A stretch of DNA of 41,334 bases, taken from contig JAHHQS010000015.1 in assembly GCA_020026285.1 (NCBI GenBank), forward strand, positions 1 to 41,334, written 5' to 3'. This document shows, in pieces, positions 9,598 to 19,085 of the stretch (position 1 is the first letter of the stretch; every line of letters starts with the position of its first letter). The position numbers and the translations under genes were made by a program. This stretch comes from Parabacteroides sp. (GTDB lineage: Bacteria; Bacteroidota; Bacteroidia; Bacteroidales; Tannerellaceae). Below the pieces are notes generated by a model that was given only the letters and a program-made list of their open reading frames with translations, was not told the DNA's origin and did not search any database.

Positions 9598-10374
9598 TTA
9601 ATTGTTTAAGAATGAAGTAAGTGGAGATGAAGCTGAAGCCTGGAATGAATTGGTTACACTTCCCAATCCTGCTTCGTAAGCCTGACGGCCAGCTTCAACA
9701 GCGGCTTTGAAAGCCTTGGCCATTTCTACCGGGTTACCGGCTACGGCGATAGCTGTATTTACCAGAACAGCGGAAGCACCCATTTCCATGGCTTCGGCAG
9801 CCTGACTTGGAGCGCCGATTCCTGCGTCAACAACAACAGGAATGCCTGCCTGTTCGATGATAATCTGAATAAATTCTTTTGTCTGCAAACCTTTGTTTGT
9901 ACCGATAGGAGCTCCTAAAGGCATAACAGTTGCAGCACCGGCTTCTTCCAGTTGTTTACACAAAACAGGATCAGCCTGGCAATAAGGAAGGACATTAAAG
10001 CCTAGCTTGACTAATTGTTCGGTAGCTTTTAATGTTTCGACTGTATCTGGAAGCAGATAACGAGGATCCGGATGAATCTCCAGTTTCAACCAATTAGTTC
10101 CGAAAGCTTCTCTTGCCATCTGGGCCGCGAAAACAGCTTCTTCAGCATTACGTACACCTGATGTATTGGGTAAAAGCTGAATATGCGGGTGGATAATGTG
10201 ATGAAGCATATCATCTTTCTTATCATCCAGATCGATACGTTTCATGGCAACTGTAACCATTTCACTGCCTGAAGCAAGAATGGCCTGTTCCATTAACTCG
10301 TTTGACATAAACTTTCCTGTACCTAAAAACAGACGGGAATTGAATTCTTTTCCCGCGATAACTAATTTCTCCAT
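9598..10374 (-). CDS. thiG: Thiazole synthase ThiG
   Basis: The 258-residue TIM-barrel enzyme joins dehydroglycine, deoxyxylulose phosphate and the sulfur from ThiS thiocarboxylate into thiazole phosphate. The N-terminus [12 protein letters not shown], the [10 protein letters not shown] stretch with the probable Schiff-base Lys97, and the phosphate-binding [20 protein letters not shown] are all typical. It follows thiS with a 67-base gap; in many Bacteroides thiE lies between these two genes, and here it does not. Confidence 0.96.
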   Translation of the reverse strand: MEKLVIAGKEFNSRLFLGTGKFMSNELMEQAILASGSEMVTVAMKRIDLDDKKDDMLHHIIHPHIQLLPNTSGVRNAEEAVFAAQMAREAFGTNWLKLEIHPDPRYLLPDTVETLKATEQLVKLGFNVLPYCQADPVLCKQLEEAGAATVMPLGAPIGTNKGLQTKEFIQIIIEQAGIPVVVDAGIGAPSQAAEAMEMGASAVLVNTAIAVAGNPVEMAKAFKAAVEAGRQAYEAGLGSVTNSFQASASSPLTSFLNN

Positions 10375-10441
10375 TGTATAAATGTTTTTATGTATGTTCT
10401 TTTAATAGATTATTTCTCTGACTGGATTGATGAAGACATAA

Positions 10442-10645
10442 TCATCCTCCGCAGGCAGCTTTAATGATGACTACCTGGTCGTTTTCCTGAAGGATTTTAC
10501 TGTCCCATTCTGTACGAGGAATCATGCGGTTGTTTACAGCCATGGCAGCGCCTTTAGCCGGAACTTCAAGTTGTTCAGATAATTGTAGAAGAGTAGAGTT
10601 TTCTGCAAACTCCATTTCTTTGTTGTTTACTTTAACGATCATCAT
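10442..10645 (-). CDS. thiS: Sulfur carrier protein ThiS
   Basis: A 66-67-residue ubiquitin-fold protein ending in the required Gly-Gly (ACGG). ThiF adenylates this end and it then carries the sulfur as a thiocarboxylate to ThiG. Two ATGs in a row (10645 and 10642) make the exact start uncertain by one residue. It is the first gene after the TPP riboswitch. Confidence 0.94.
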   Translation of the reverse strand: MMIVKVNNKEMEFAENSTLLQLSEQLEVPAKGAAMAVNNRMIPRTEWDSKILQENDQVVIIKAACGG

Positions 10646-10724
10646 TTACGAAGTTTAAAGATGAATAATCAACAAAGGAGAGTTTTTCTAAAGAGAAGTA
10701 ATTCGGATTCAGAACTCATCAACA

Positions 10725-10797
10725 ATCCCTACGGCAGCATGATCTGCATCAGGTTCGAGGGTGTAATCTCAGCCCGTTCTCTAAGTTGGGCACCCCT
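10725..10797 (-). ncRNA. TPP riboswitch (THI element)
   Basis: The minus strand carries the conserved thi-box parts in order: GGGGTGCCC, then GGGCTGAGATTACACCC, then GAACCTGATGCAGATCATGC, then GCCGTAGGGA. It lies about 80 bases before thiS. No strong terminator hairpin is visible between the aptamer and thiS, so control is probably at translation, as is usual in this group. Confidence 0.95.
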
Positions 10798-10815
10798 TTG
10801 TTTTTTTCTGTATTG

Positions 10816-10847
10816 CAAAGGAAAATAAAATATTTCATAAAAACAAA
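10816..10847 (-). promoter_or_regulatory. Promoter of the thi operon
   Basis: On the minus strand a TTTG -33 box (10844-10847) and a TTCCTTTG -7 box (10816-10823, one mismatch to TAnnTTTG) are 20 bases apart. The -7 ends about 20 bases before the riboswitch aptamer. Confidence 0.5.
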
Positions 10848-10854
10848 CGGTTTA

Positions 10855-10883
10855 TTGGTTTTACGAAAAGATGATTAATTTTG
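10855..10883 (+). promoter_or_regulatory. Promoter of dinB
   Basis: TTG at 10855-10857 and TAATTTTG at 10876-10883 are 18 bases apart, 25 bases before the dinB ATG. It is divergent from the thi promoter. I see no LexA-like palindrome. Confidence 0.5.
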
Positions 10884-10908
10884 TCGTTCCAATCTGTTTG
10901 TCGGATAT

Positions 10909-11991
10909 ATGGCGCAAAGAAAAATCATACATATTGATATGGATGCCTTCTATGCATCTATCGAACAGCGGGATAACCCCGATTTAAGGGGGAAACCTGT
11001 TGCAGTGGGGCATGCCGAGAAGCGTGGTGTCGTCTCTACTGCCAGTTACGAGGCTCGTGTGTTCGGAGTGCATTCGGCCATGTCTTCTCAGAGAGCCATG
11101 AAACTTTGTCCGCAGTTGATTTTTGTTCCCGGAAGAATGGAGGTTTATAAAGAGGTCTCGGCATCGATTCATGAAATCTTTCATGAGTATACAGATGTGA
11201 TCGAGCCTATTTCATTGGATGAGGCTTTTCTGGATGTAACGGAGAATAAGAAGGGAATGGAGCTGGCTGTTGATATTGCCAGGGAGATTAAGAAAAAGAT
11301 CCGTGAGAAGTGTAATCTGGTGGCTTCGGCCGGTATCTCATACAACAAGTTCCTGGCCAAGATCGCTTCTGACTATCGGAAGCCGGATGGCTTGTGTACC
11401 ATTCATCCGGATCAGGCGATGGATTTTATCGCCTCTTTGGCTATTGAATCATTCTGGGGTGTCGGTCCGGTAACGGCACGTAAGATGCACATGCTCGGAA
11501 TCCATAAGGGCTCGGATCTGAGGGATTGTTCGGAGGATATGTTGGTCCGTCAGTTTGGCAAAGCCGGCCATCTGTATTATTCCTTTGCCCGTGGGATAGA
11601 TGAGCGTCCTGTAGTTGCTCAAAGGGTTCGTAAATCGGTGGGCTGTGAGCATACCCTGGACCACGACATCAGTGCGCGTTCGAGTGTCGTCATTGAATTA
11701 TATCATGTGGCAACAGAGCTGGTGGAACGAATCAAGGCGAAGAATTTCAAAGGAAACACCTTGACCTTGAAGATCAAGTTCGATGATTTTGAGCAGAAGA
11801 CACGAAGCTTCAGCAAATCAAAGGAACTGACCGAGCTGAACGATATTCTTCCTTTAGCCAAAAATCTGGTTCAGCAGATCGATTATGCCAATCATCCCAT
11901 CCGCCTGATCGGACTGGCGGTTTCGAATCCGATAGGGGAGAAAGTGGATGATAAGGAGGTGTGGCAGCAGCTCTATCTGGATTTTGAATAG
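10909..11991 (+). CDS. dinB: DNA polymerase IV (Y family)
   Basis: This 360-residue translesion polymerase has the Y-family metal site: Asp10 in IHIDMDAFYASIE and Asp104-Glu105 in SLDEAFLD. The steric and nucleotide residues in VSTASYEAR are also present, followed by the helix-hairpin-helix (FWGVGPVTARKM) and the little-finger domain. Length is normal. It probably bypasses lesions at stalled forks. The C-terminus ends at LYLDFE and I see no clear QLxLF-type clamp-binding motif after it. Confidence 0.96.
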   Translation: MAQRKIIHIDMDAFYASIEQRDNPDLRGKPVAVGHAEKRGVVSTASYEARVFGVHSAMSSQRAMKLCPQLIFVPGRMEVYKEVSASIHEIFHEYTDVIEPISLDEAFLDVTENKKGMELAVDIAREIKKKIREKCNLVASAGISYNKFLAKIASDYRKPDGLCTIHPDQAMDFIASLAIESFWGVGPVTARKMHMLGIHKGSDLRDCSEDMLVRQFGKAGHLYYSFARGIDERPVVAQRVRKSVGCEHTLDHDISARSSVVIELYHVATELVERIKAKNFKGNTLTLKIKFDDFEQKTRSFSKSKELTELNDILPLAKNLVQQIDYANHPIRLIGLAVSNPIGEKVDDKEVWQQLYLDFE

Positions 11992-12177
11992 GTGTATTAT
12001 GTCAACAGACCTGAAACGTCTGGGGCTGAAAGTGAAGTCGGGTGAGAATATAATATTCCCGGTATTGTGTAAATGACTTCCTCGGACAGATTTCCTCCCG
12101 AGACTTGTCGATAATGGCAAAAAATAATATATTTATGCCGAAATAATAGCAGAAACATTTAACCTAAAACATATATC

Positions 12178-13143
12178 ATGAGTGATAAGATAAAAAGAAG
12201 GGATTTTATGAAAAGACTGGCAGGAACAAGTTTTATTCTTGCTACGTCATCACTTCCCGCAATGGCAGAAGATGATCCTTCTGTTTTCCCTGAAAGAGGT
12301 AGTTACGAGCGTGTATCCGTAAGTTATGCAACAATAAATATTGGTTTGAAGAAGCCTTTCTCTGTCATGCACTTCTCGGATACCCATCTGACATCGGCCT
12401 ATTCCCATGAGAATGACAAGAAGCAGGAATTACGTAAAACAAGAACCCGTACTTTTGGTGGCCGTCAGGAAGAGGCTTTACGTGATTCGCTGGACTGGGC
12501 AAGGAATCATGTTGACTATCTGGTACACACCGGCGATTTGATAGACTGGCAGAGTGAAGCCAACTTTGATCTGGTCAGGAAATATTTCGGAGACAATATC
12601 TTTGGAACCCTGGGTAATCATGAATATTCTCAGGACATGTGGCTTTCGAAAGAGACTTATGATGAAGAAAATAAAGACAGAAGCCGAAAGAAACTGTCTG
12701 AAGTTTTCCCTTTTGATATCTCTGTACATTCACAGGTCATCAATGGTGTTAATTTCATAGGTTTCGATGATGTGTATGGAACGGTAACAGAGAAGCAGGT
12801 GGAATTTATCAAAGCTGAATTCCGGAAAGGTCTGCCTGTCATTTTATGTATGCATGTTCCTTTTTATACCGATAATATTTTCCGTGCCAATAATAAATTC
12901 TGGACAACCCGGAAAACGTATGGCTTTGGAGATCCGATTGTTCCGAGTGGCGAGTATGAAAGACAGCAGAAAGATCCCGTTACGCGCGACTTTATCAAAT
13001 ATCTGAAGAAACAGAAACTGCTGAAAGGTATTCTTTCCGGACATTTGCATATCACGGTGGAAGAACAGTTCTCCAAGACTGCCAGACAATATGTGATTGG
13101 TGGAAATTTCGCCTTCAATGTAAGAGAAGTATTGTTTGTATAA
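12178..13143 (+). CDS. Exported calcineurin-like metallophosphoesterase
   Basis: The 321-residue protein has every metal motif of the family: DTH (68-70), GD (119-120), GNHE (146-149), H226 in CMHVPFY, and GHLH (288-291). It is probably a periplasmic phosphoesterase; the substrate is unknown. The N-terminus KRRDFMKRLAG followed by a weak hydrophobic stretch and AMA-E resembles a twin-arginine signal, which would imply folding before export. It stands alone after dinB with a 186-base gap and is followed by its own terminator. Confidence 0.88.
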   Translation: MSDKIKRRDFMKRLAGTSFILATSSLPAMAEDDPSVFPERGSYERVSVSYATINIGLKKPFSVMHFSDTHLTSAYSHENDKKQELRKTRTRTFGGRQEEALRDSLDWARNHVDYLVHTGDLIDWQSEANFDLVRKYFGDNIFGTLGNHEYSQDMWLSKETYDEENKDRSRKKLSEVFPFDISVHSQVINGVNFIGFDDVYGTVTEKQVEFIKAEFRKGLPVILCMHVPFYTDNIFRANNKFWTTRKTYGFGDPIVPSGEYERQQKDPVTRDFIKYLKKQKLLKGILSGHLHITVEEQFSKTARQYVIGGNFAFNVREVLFV

Positions 13144-13184
13144 TATAAATTTTTCTCTGCAGTCGGTATTGCTGCAGCTGAATG

Positions 13185-13240
13185 TCAAAGTCCCGGACTC
13201 TCTTCCCTGAGGAATAAAAAGAGTCCGGGACTTCCTTATT
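13185..13240. terminator. Strong bidirectional terminator
   Basis: A perfect 14-bp stem (AAGTCCCGGACTCT at 13188-13201 with AGAGTCCGGGACTT at 13220-13233) between the convergent phosphoesterase and mutS2 genes. Confidence 0.8.
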
Positions 13241-13315
13241 GTTCTGGTTGCGTTCTTTTCCGAAACAATTCTTCCTTTTACAGAACTGTCATGGCGCAAT
13301 CATTTTATCTGTTTA

Positions 13316-15784
13316 TTATTCAAACTCCACAATGGTGATTCCGGCGCCTCCGAACTGAACGTGTTCGTCGTGGAAACTCCGAACTCCGGGAACTGTACCA
13401 AGATATTCGCGGATCAGCTGACGGAGTATTCCGGTTCCGGTTCCATGAAGAATACGGACCTGTTGAGCTCCAACTTGAATGGCATCGTCGATGAAATAAG
13501 TGACCGTTTGCAAAGCTTCGTCGCCACGCATTCCTCTGACATCGATTTCTTGTTTGAAGTTCAATTTCTTTTCGTGCATCTGGTCGTTAGTCTGTTCGCT
13601 GATAAAGGTACTCTTCTGTGTTTCTTTCTTGATCTGAGTCTTGCTTACCTTCTCTAAACGATCAAGTTTCACCGTACTTTTAATCATTCCGAAAGCGACT
13701 ACAGCCTGGTTGTTCTGCAATTCCATAACCGTACCGGCAGAAGTCTGTCCTTTCAGGCGAACATGATCACCCACTTCAATTACGTCACGATTGAAAGTCT
13801 GTTTCGTTTCCGTTTTCTGTTTATTTTTCTTTCGTTCGTTACGTTCCTTGAGCTTGGCCATTTTACGTGCGATGCGTTCGTCTTCTTCCTTGGCATCACC
13901 GACTGTATCCTTGAACTTCTGCAAGTCCTGACGGGCTTGTTTTGTCTTTTCTTTTTCAGCCTGAGCCTCCTTGATTTCACGAATGGTATTTTCTATTCTA
14001 GCATTGGCCTCTCCTAAAATACGTGAGGCTTCCGCTTTCGCTTCCTTCACGATTTCCTTGCGCTGTCCGTTTACTTCGTTCAGATCCTTTTCGTATCGGC
14101 TGATAACCTCTTCCAGTCTCTTTTCACGCTGACGGATATTCTGTCGTTTGGTTTCCCAATAACGTTTGTCACGAACAATATCCTGCAAATACTTGTCCAT
14201 GTTGATATAATCCATACCAACCTTTTCGGACGCTTCGGCAATGACATCTTCAGGCAAACCGATCTTGCGGGCTATTTCGACGGCAAACGAACTGCCCGGA
14301 TTACCGATAGCCAGTTTGAATAACGGCTGCATCAGATGGCGGTCGTAAAGCATGGCTCCGTTTACAATACCCGGTGTATCTTCGGCAAAGTGCTTCAGGT
14401 TCTGATAGTGAGTTGTTATGACTCCAAAGCTGCCATGATCATTAAAACGACTCAGCAATGCTTCAGCAATGGCTCCTCCGATCTGAGGTTCTGTACCGCT
14501 TCCAAATTCATCGATTAGCAGAATTGTTTTTTCGTTACTGTTCTTAACAAAATACTTCATGTGAGTCAGGTGAGATGAATAGGTACTCAGGTCGTTCTCG
14601 ATACTTTGTTCATCACCAATGTCGATGAATAGATTGTCGAACAATCCCATTCTGGAACTTTCGTGCATCGGGACAAGCAATCCGCATTGAAGCATATATT
14701 GCAACAAACCGACGGTCTTCAGACAGACCGATTTACCTCCGGCGTTCGGACCGGATATAATCAGCAGACGCTTTTCGTCGGTCAGCATAATATCCAGAGG
14801 AACAACATTCTTATGCTGTTTCTTTAATGACAGATACAAAATAGGATGTATAGCTCTGGCCCAGTCCAGCTGTTGCTTGTTTTCTACAACCGGACGAATC
14901 GCATTTATTTCAAGGGCGAATACAGCTTTCGCACGGATGAAGTCAATTTCGGCCAGAAATTCGTATGAATCCAGAATCTGCGGTACCATTGGACGAATAA
15001 AGTTGGTGAAGTCAGTCAGGATACGGATGATTTCTCGTTTCTCTTCACCTTCCAGCTCACGGATACGGTTGTTTGCTTCCACAACACTCTCCGGTTCGAT
15101 AAAGACCGTCTTGCCGCTGGCCGATTCGTCGTGAACAATACCTTTAATCTTTCGTTTGAAGGCAGGAGCAACCGGAATCATCAGACGGCCGTCGCGCATA
15201 GTAGGGGCTACGTCTTTTTCAACGACACCTTCACTCTGAGCCGCACGAAGAATAGATTGCAGGTTACGTGAGATATTGCTCATCGTGATAGTCATTTCAC
15301 GTCGAATAGTCTGCAATTCCTGAGAAGCACTGTCTTTTACTTTTCCGAATTTATCAAGGATGGTATCTATTCTCCCGATAAGCTGAGGAAATACCAGAAT
15401 ATCACCGGCCATTGCTGTAAGGGCTGGATATTTTATTTCTTCATCGTCCATTGGTTTGAAGAAACGTACAATATCATTGATAGTCTGCAATGAACGCTTC
15501 AAGTCGAACAGCTCCCTTTCGTCCATCCAGGTTCCTTCCGGACGAATACGTTTCAATGAATAACGGACATCGAAGAAATAATTGGCAGGGAAATCATCTT
15601 CACTCTGTTGAATCTTTACAAATTCATTAACGAGATCCAGCTGATTGCTGATAAAATCATAATCGTTTGAGAAATTCATGTCTGTTACACGCTCTTTTCC
15701 CAAAGGACTCAGACATTTATCAGAAATCAAAAGACGAACTTTATCAAAGCCCGTCTTCTGTTCAAAATTTAAAGGATATATCAC
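13316..15784 (-). CDS. mutS2: MutS2 protein (MutS-like ATPase with Smr domain)
   Basis: The 822-residue protein lacks the MutS mismatch-recognition domain and has lever/clamp helices (residues 1-300). The ATPase carries a Walker A SGPNAGGKS (344-352) and LLIDEFGSGTEP (422-433). A long charged coiled coil follows (about 520-640), then a C-terminal Smr nuclease domain (about 745-822) with DVRGMRGDEA and the HGTGTG motif. MutS2 suppresses recombination in some bacteria and acts on collided ribosomes in Bacillus; which applies here is unknown. It lies 18 bases after the PDZ-protein gene and is probably cotranscribed with it. Confidence 0.96.
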   Translation of the reverse strand: MIYPLNFEQKTGFDKVRLLISDKCLSPLGKERVTDMNFSNDYDFISNQLDLVNEFVKIQQSEDDFPANYFFDVRYSLKRIRPEGTWMDERELFDLKRSLQTINDIVRFFKPMDDEEIKYPALTAMAGDILVFPQLIGRIDTILDKFGKVKDSASQELQTIRREMTITMSNISRNLQSILRAAQSEGVVEKDVAPTMRDGRLMIPVAPAFKRKIKGIVHDESASGKTVFIEPESVVEANNRIRELEGEEKREIIRILTDFTNFIRPMVPQILDSYEFLAEIDFIRAKAVFALEINAIRPVVENKQQLDWARAIHPILYLSLKKQHKNVVPLDIMLTDEKRLLIISGPNAGGKSVCLKTVGLLQYMLQCGLLVPMHESSRMGLFDNLFIDIGDEQSIENDLSTYSSHLTHMKYFVKNSNEKTILLIDEFGSGTEPQIGGAIAEALLSRFNDHGSFGVITTHYQNLKHFAEDTPGIVNGAMLYDRHLMQPLFKLAIGNPGSSFAVEIARKIGLPEDVIAEASEKVGMDYINMDKYLQDIVRDKRYWETKRQNIRQREKRLEEVISRYEKDLNEVNGQRKEIVKEAKAEASRILGEANARIENTIREIKEAQAEKEKTKQARQDLQKFKDTVGDAKEEDERIARKMAKLKERNERKKNKQKTETKQTFNRDVIEVGDHVRLKGQTSAGTVMELQNNQAVVAFGMIKSTVKLDRLEKVSKTQIKKETQKSTFISEQTNDQMHEKKLNFKQEIDVRGMRGDEALQTVTYFIDDAIQVGAQQVRILHGTGTGILRQLIREYLGTVPGVRSFHDEHVQFGGAGITIVEFE

Positions 15785-15802
15785 TTTTATTTAATTTTCA
15801 AT

Positions 15803-17224
15803 TTAATTATAGGTAATTTTCAAACACGTGCGAATAGACGGCCTAATAATTATTTTTTTACGATCTTCACCTTGTTTCACATAGAATGTGATAGAGTTGT
15901 TACTCGTCGGATTGATATAAGGAGCGAAGTAAAACAAATAAGCAAAGGCCGACAAGTTGTTCGGATTCTGAATAGCTTTGTGTACCTCTGGATATTTGAA
16001 TGGATCCCAATACATACAGCGGGTAAATCCATTCTTGTCGGTAAAGATTGTTTTCGGATTTCGATACTTCATCGTATTGGTAATGAACTGACGGTATGCA
16101 GCTGTAAACTCATCAATGGAATAATCCGTACTTTGTCCTTCAATACCTTCAATGACATCATTCGGTCTGATACCGGCTTCATAAGCAGGAGAGTTCTGGT
16201 CTACTGAAACCACATAACTCAATTTGTCCATATCGTAATTGATGCCTGTATAGTTGTAATTGTTCTGTTCTATAGAGAACTTGACATTCTTATTGGATCT
16301 GATATACGGGAATTGCTTCAACATCAATGGAACATGCATCTGTGCATAATCATCTAGCTTGAAAGCCTCTTCAAGAAGTTCGTTTGCCTCACACTCCCAA
16401 ATAACACGATCTGCTTTTAATTTCAGATCAATGATACGGATGCCGAACTGAAGGATATATTCCGCTTCCGATTCGGATGCCGAAATGTCAAGGAAAGGAA
16501 CCTTCAGCATTTTATTGTGAGTTACGCTGTAACGATAATTCGGACGCTTGATCTTGATCTGGTTCTGACCTACATATCTTGGATTCTTGTCAAAGAAGTA
16601 ATAAGTCTGAATCAGCAGATCCGCCTGTTCGGAATCATGAATATAACCTTTCAGATTCATTTCCTTTTCAATGAATCGGTTAATCTTTGACTCAAGTTCG
16701 TTGTTGCCGGTATCTATGTTCGCAAATTTATAAGAATGGAACTGTGCCAGATCAACCGTGTCTTTCGTTACACTTGTTTTGAAAGGACATACAAACTCTC
16801 GTTGATAGGTCGTTTCCAGACTGTACATGTTATATGCCATGGCAAGCTGTTCTTCCGTAATGGCATTGATAAACTTACATTCCTTGTTCAGGATGATTTG
16901 TCGAGCAGAATGAAGAGCCGATTTGACGGTCAACAGAACATTGTTCTTGTTGATGGGATTCAACATCTCTTCAATTTCATGAAGTTTCAGCTCTTTTACC
17001 GGGATATCTTCGATGTGTGTGATAATGTCATCCTGCTGCATTCCAGCTTTTTCGGCATTCGAATAAGAATTTACGGATGTTATAACAAGATTATGATATC
17101 CCCAGTTCGGGTTTTTACTGATGTCATAAGTAAATCCAAGACGACAGACTTTCGTGTTTGCTGATTGTCCGAAACAACAAACCATTGTCATAAAAAACAA
17201 TGTCGATAATATTATTTTTCTCAT
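15803..17224 (-). CDS. Exported protein with two PDZ domains
   Basis: The 473-residue protein starts at 17224 with a signal peptide (MRKIILSTLFF...CFG, then Q); the frame extends upstream but that start would bury the signal. A first PDZ-like domain lies at about 40-110 (ITSVNSYSNAEKAGMQQDDIIT in parts) and a second at about 330-385 (VDQNSPAYEAGIRPNDVIEGI). The middle (about 165-300) resembles the DUF4136-type fold, with a YKFANIDTGN start and a QADLLIQTYY strand; this is a weak call. No protease triad is seen, so it is more likely a periplasmic scaffold or chaperone. It precedes mutS2 by 18 bases. Confidence 0.7.
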   Translation of the reverse strand: MRKIILSTLFFMTMVCCFGQSANTKVCRLGFTYDISKNPNWGYHNLVITSVNSYSNAEKAGMQQDDIITHIEDIPVKELKLHEIEEMLNPINKNNVLLTVKSALHSARQIILNKECKFINAITEEQLAMAYNMYSLETTYQREFVCPFKTSVTKDTVDLAQFHSYKFANIDTGNNELESKINRFIEKEMNLKGYIHDSEQADLLIQTYYFFDKNPRYVGQNQIKIKRPNYRYSVTHNKMLKVPFLDISASESEAEYILQFGIRIIDLKLKADRVIWECEANELLEEAFKLDDYAQMHVPLMLKQFPYIRSNKNVKFSIEQNNYNYTGINYDMDKLSYVVSVDQNSPAYEAGIRPNDVIEGIEGQSTDYSIDEFTAAYRQFITNTMKYRNPKTIFTDKNGFTRCMYWDPFKYPEVHKAIQNPNNLSAFAYLFYFAPYINPTSNNSITFYVKQGEDRKKIIIRPSIRTCLKITYN

Positions 17225-17269
17225 AACTTGATTATCTGATATTACAAAAATAAACGGTATTACGTTCTG

Positions 17270-17277
17270 CAAAGATA
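17270..17277 (-). promoter_or_regulatory. Candidate -7 box for the PDZ-mutS2 unit
   Basis: TATCTTTG on the minus strand, 45 bases before the PDZ-protein start. No clear -33 box. Confidence 0.45.
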
Positions 17278-17406
17278 ATGATTATCATGAAAACTAGGTA
17301 AGTCGATATATTAAGATTTTTTTGTCTGTCTCTGAATATCTCGTTAAAAAACGATAAGGTCGCTAAAGTTTACCCTTTTTTAGAAGCGTTTTCTCGAAAA
17401 AAAAAT

Positions 17407-17414
17407 TAGATTTG
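17407..17414 (+). promoter_or_regulatory. Candidate -7 box for the glutamine synthetase gene
   Basis: TAGATTTG matches TAnnTTTG. It would leave a leader of about 120 bases before the ATG at 17541. The -33 box is not clear. Confidence 0.4.
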
Positions 17415-17540
17415 TCTTTTGCTAATAATATTGAAGCCGTGTGAAAAGCATCAGACGAATATAGACTGATGCAGTCGGCATGGCTTCTGACAAAACGGAC
17501 ACTTTATTGATTAAACCTTATTTTAATATATAGTAAAGAG

Positions 17541-19043
17541 ATGAGTAACAGTTTAGAATTAAACAAAAATCAGTTAGTCGATTTCTTAGGGAAACCAGCT
17601 TCTGAATTTACTAAAGAAGACATCATGCGTTACATCGTCGAGAATGATATCGAGATGGTGAACTTTATGTATCCTGGAGGTGATGGCAGATTGAAAACAT
17701 TGAATTTTGTCATTAACGACAGCGATTATTTAGATGAGATTTTAAGTTGTGGCGAGCGTGTGGATGGTTCCAGTCTTTTCCCGTTTATAGAAGCCAGCAG
17801 CAGCGACCTTTATGTCGTTCCTCGTTATCGGACAGCTTTTGTTGATCCATTTGCCGAAATACCAACTCTGACCATGTTGTGCTCATTCTTTAATAAAGAA
17901 GGAGAGTTGTTGGAAAGTTCTCCTGAATATACATTACACAAGGCTTGCAAGGCATTTAAAGAGGTAACTGGTATGGATTTCCATGCAATGGGTGAGCTGG
18001 AATTCTATGTCATTTCGTATGCAGACGATCTTTATCCGGCTTCCGACCAGAAAGGGTATCACGAATCGGCTCCTTTTGTAAAGAATAACGATTTCAGAAC
18101 TGAATGTATGCATAAGATTGCCAGTTGTGGCGGGCAGATTAAATATGGTCATAGTGAAGTGGGTAACTTTACTCAGGATGAGATGAACTACGAACAGAAT
18201 GAAATTGAATTTCTTCCTGTTCCGGCCGAGCAGGCAGCCGACCAGTTGATGATAGCTAAATGGATTATTCGCAATCAGGCAATGCAATACAATTTGAATG
18301 TCACGTTTGCTCCTAAGATTACAGCCGGTAAGGCCGGTTCGGGCTTGCATATTCATATGCGTATCATGAAAGATGGCAGGAATCAGATGCTGGATGGTGG
18401 CGTTCTGTCTGAATCCGCTCGTAAAGCCATTGCCGGAATGATGGATCTGGCTCCTTCAATCACTGCTTTTGGAAATACCAATCCAACATCCTATTTCCGT
18501 CTGGTTCCTCATCAGGAAGCTCCTACCAATGTCTGCTGGGGCGATCGCAATCGTTCTGTATTGGTTCGCGTGCCATTGGGATGGTCTGCAGGAAAAGACA
18601 TGTGTAGCCAGATTAATCCGGGTGGCTCGTCTAACTCGTATGATACAGCACAGAAGCAGACCGTGGAAATGCGTTCTCCGGATGGCTCAGCCGACATTTA
18701 TCTGCTGATCGCGAGTCTGGCCGTGGCCTGCCGTCATGGTTTTGAAATGGAAAATGCTTTGGAACTGGCCGAAAAAACATACGTGAACGTAAATATTCAT
18801 AAGGAAGAAAACAAGGACAAACTGGCTACTTTGAAACAATTGCCTGACAGTTGCGAAGCCTCTGCCGAATGTCTGGAGCAACAACGTTCTTTCTTTGAAG
18901 AATATAATGTATTCAGCCCGGCAATGATAAATGGAACGATCGAGAAGCTGAAAGGGTATAAGGATGGTAATCTTCGTGCTGAAGTAGAGAATGACAAAGA
19001 GAAGATGCTCGAATTGGTGAAGACCTATTTCCATTGTGGATAA
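17541..19043 (+). CDS. glnA: Glutamine synthetase (type I-like, about 500 residues)
   Basis: The 500-residue protein has the beta-grasp N-terminal domain and a catalytic barrel. Active-site segments recognisable against GSI are AMGELEFYVI, AGSGLHIHMRI, NPTSYFRLVPHQEAP, GDRNRSVLVRVP and MRSPDGSADIYL. It would make glutamine from glutamate, ammonia and ATP in the cytoplasm. Bacteroidales usually also carry a larger GSIII (about 730 residues), so this may be a second enzyme or one with a related ligase activity. No adenylylation-loop tyrosine motif was recognised. It is monocistronic. Confidence 0.85.
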   Translation: MSNSLELNKNQLVDFLGKPASEFTKEDIMRYIVENDIEMVNFMYPGGDGRLKTLNFVINDSDYLDEILSCGERVDGSSLFPFIEASSSDLYVVPRYRTAFVDPFAEIPTLTMLCSFFNKEGELLESSPEYTLHKACKAFKEVTGMDFHAMGELEFYVISYADDLYPASDQKGYHESAPFVKNNDFRTECMHKIASCGGQIKYGHSEVGNFTQDEMNYEQNEIEFLPVPAEQAADQLMIAKWIIRNQAMQYNLNVTFAPKITAGKAGSGLHIHMRIMKDGRNQMLDGGVLSESARKAIAGMMDLAPSITAFGNTNPTSYFRLVPHQEAPTNVCWGDRNRSVLVRVPLGWSAGKDMCSQINPGGSSNSYDTAQKQTVEMRSPDGSADIYLLIASLAVACRHGFEMENALELAEKTYVNVNIHKEENKDKLATLKQLPDSCEASAECLEQQRSFFEEYNVFSPAMINGTIEKLKGYKDGNLRAEVENDKEKMLELVKTYFHCG

Positions 19044-19085
19044 TTGTCCTTCTGGCAGGCAGCATACGATTTGCCTGATATAACA

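Noticed and set aside
11999..12076. 25-codon ORF after dinB (MSTDLKRLGLKVKSG...)
   Set aside because: Too short, with no start-site signal or second evidence; it could be a chance frame.
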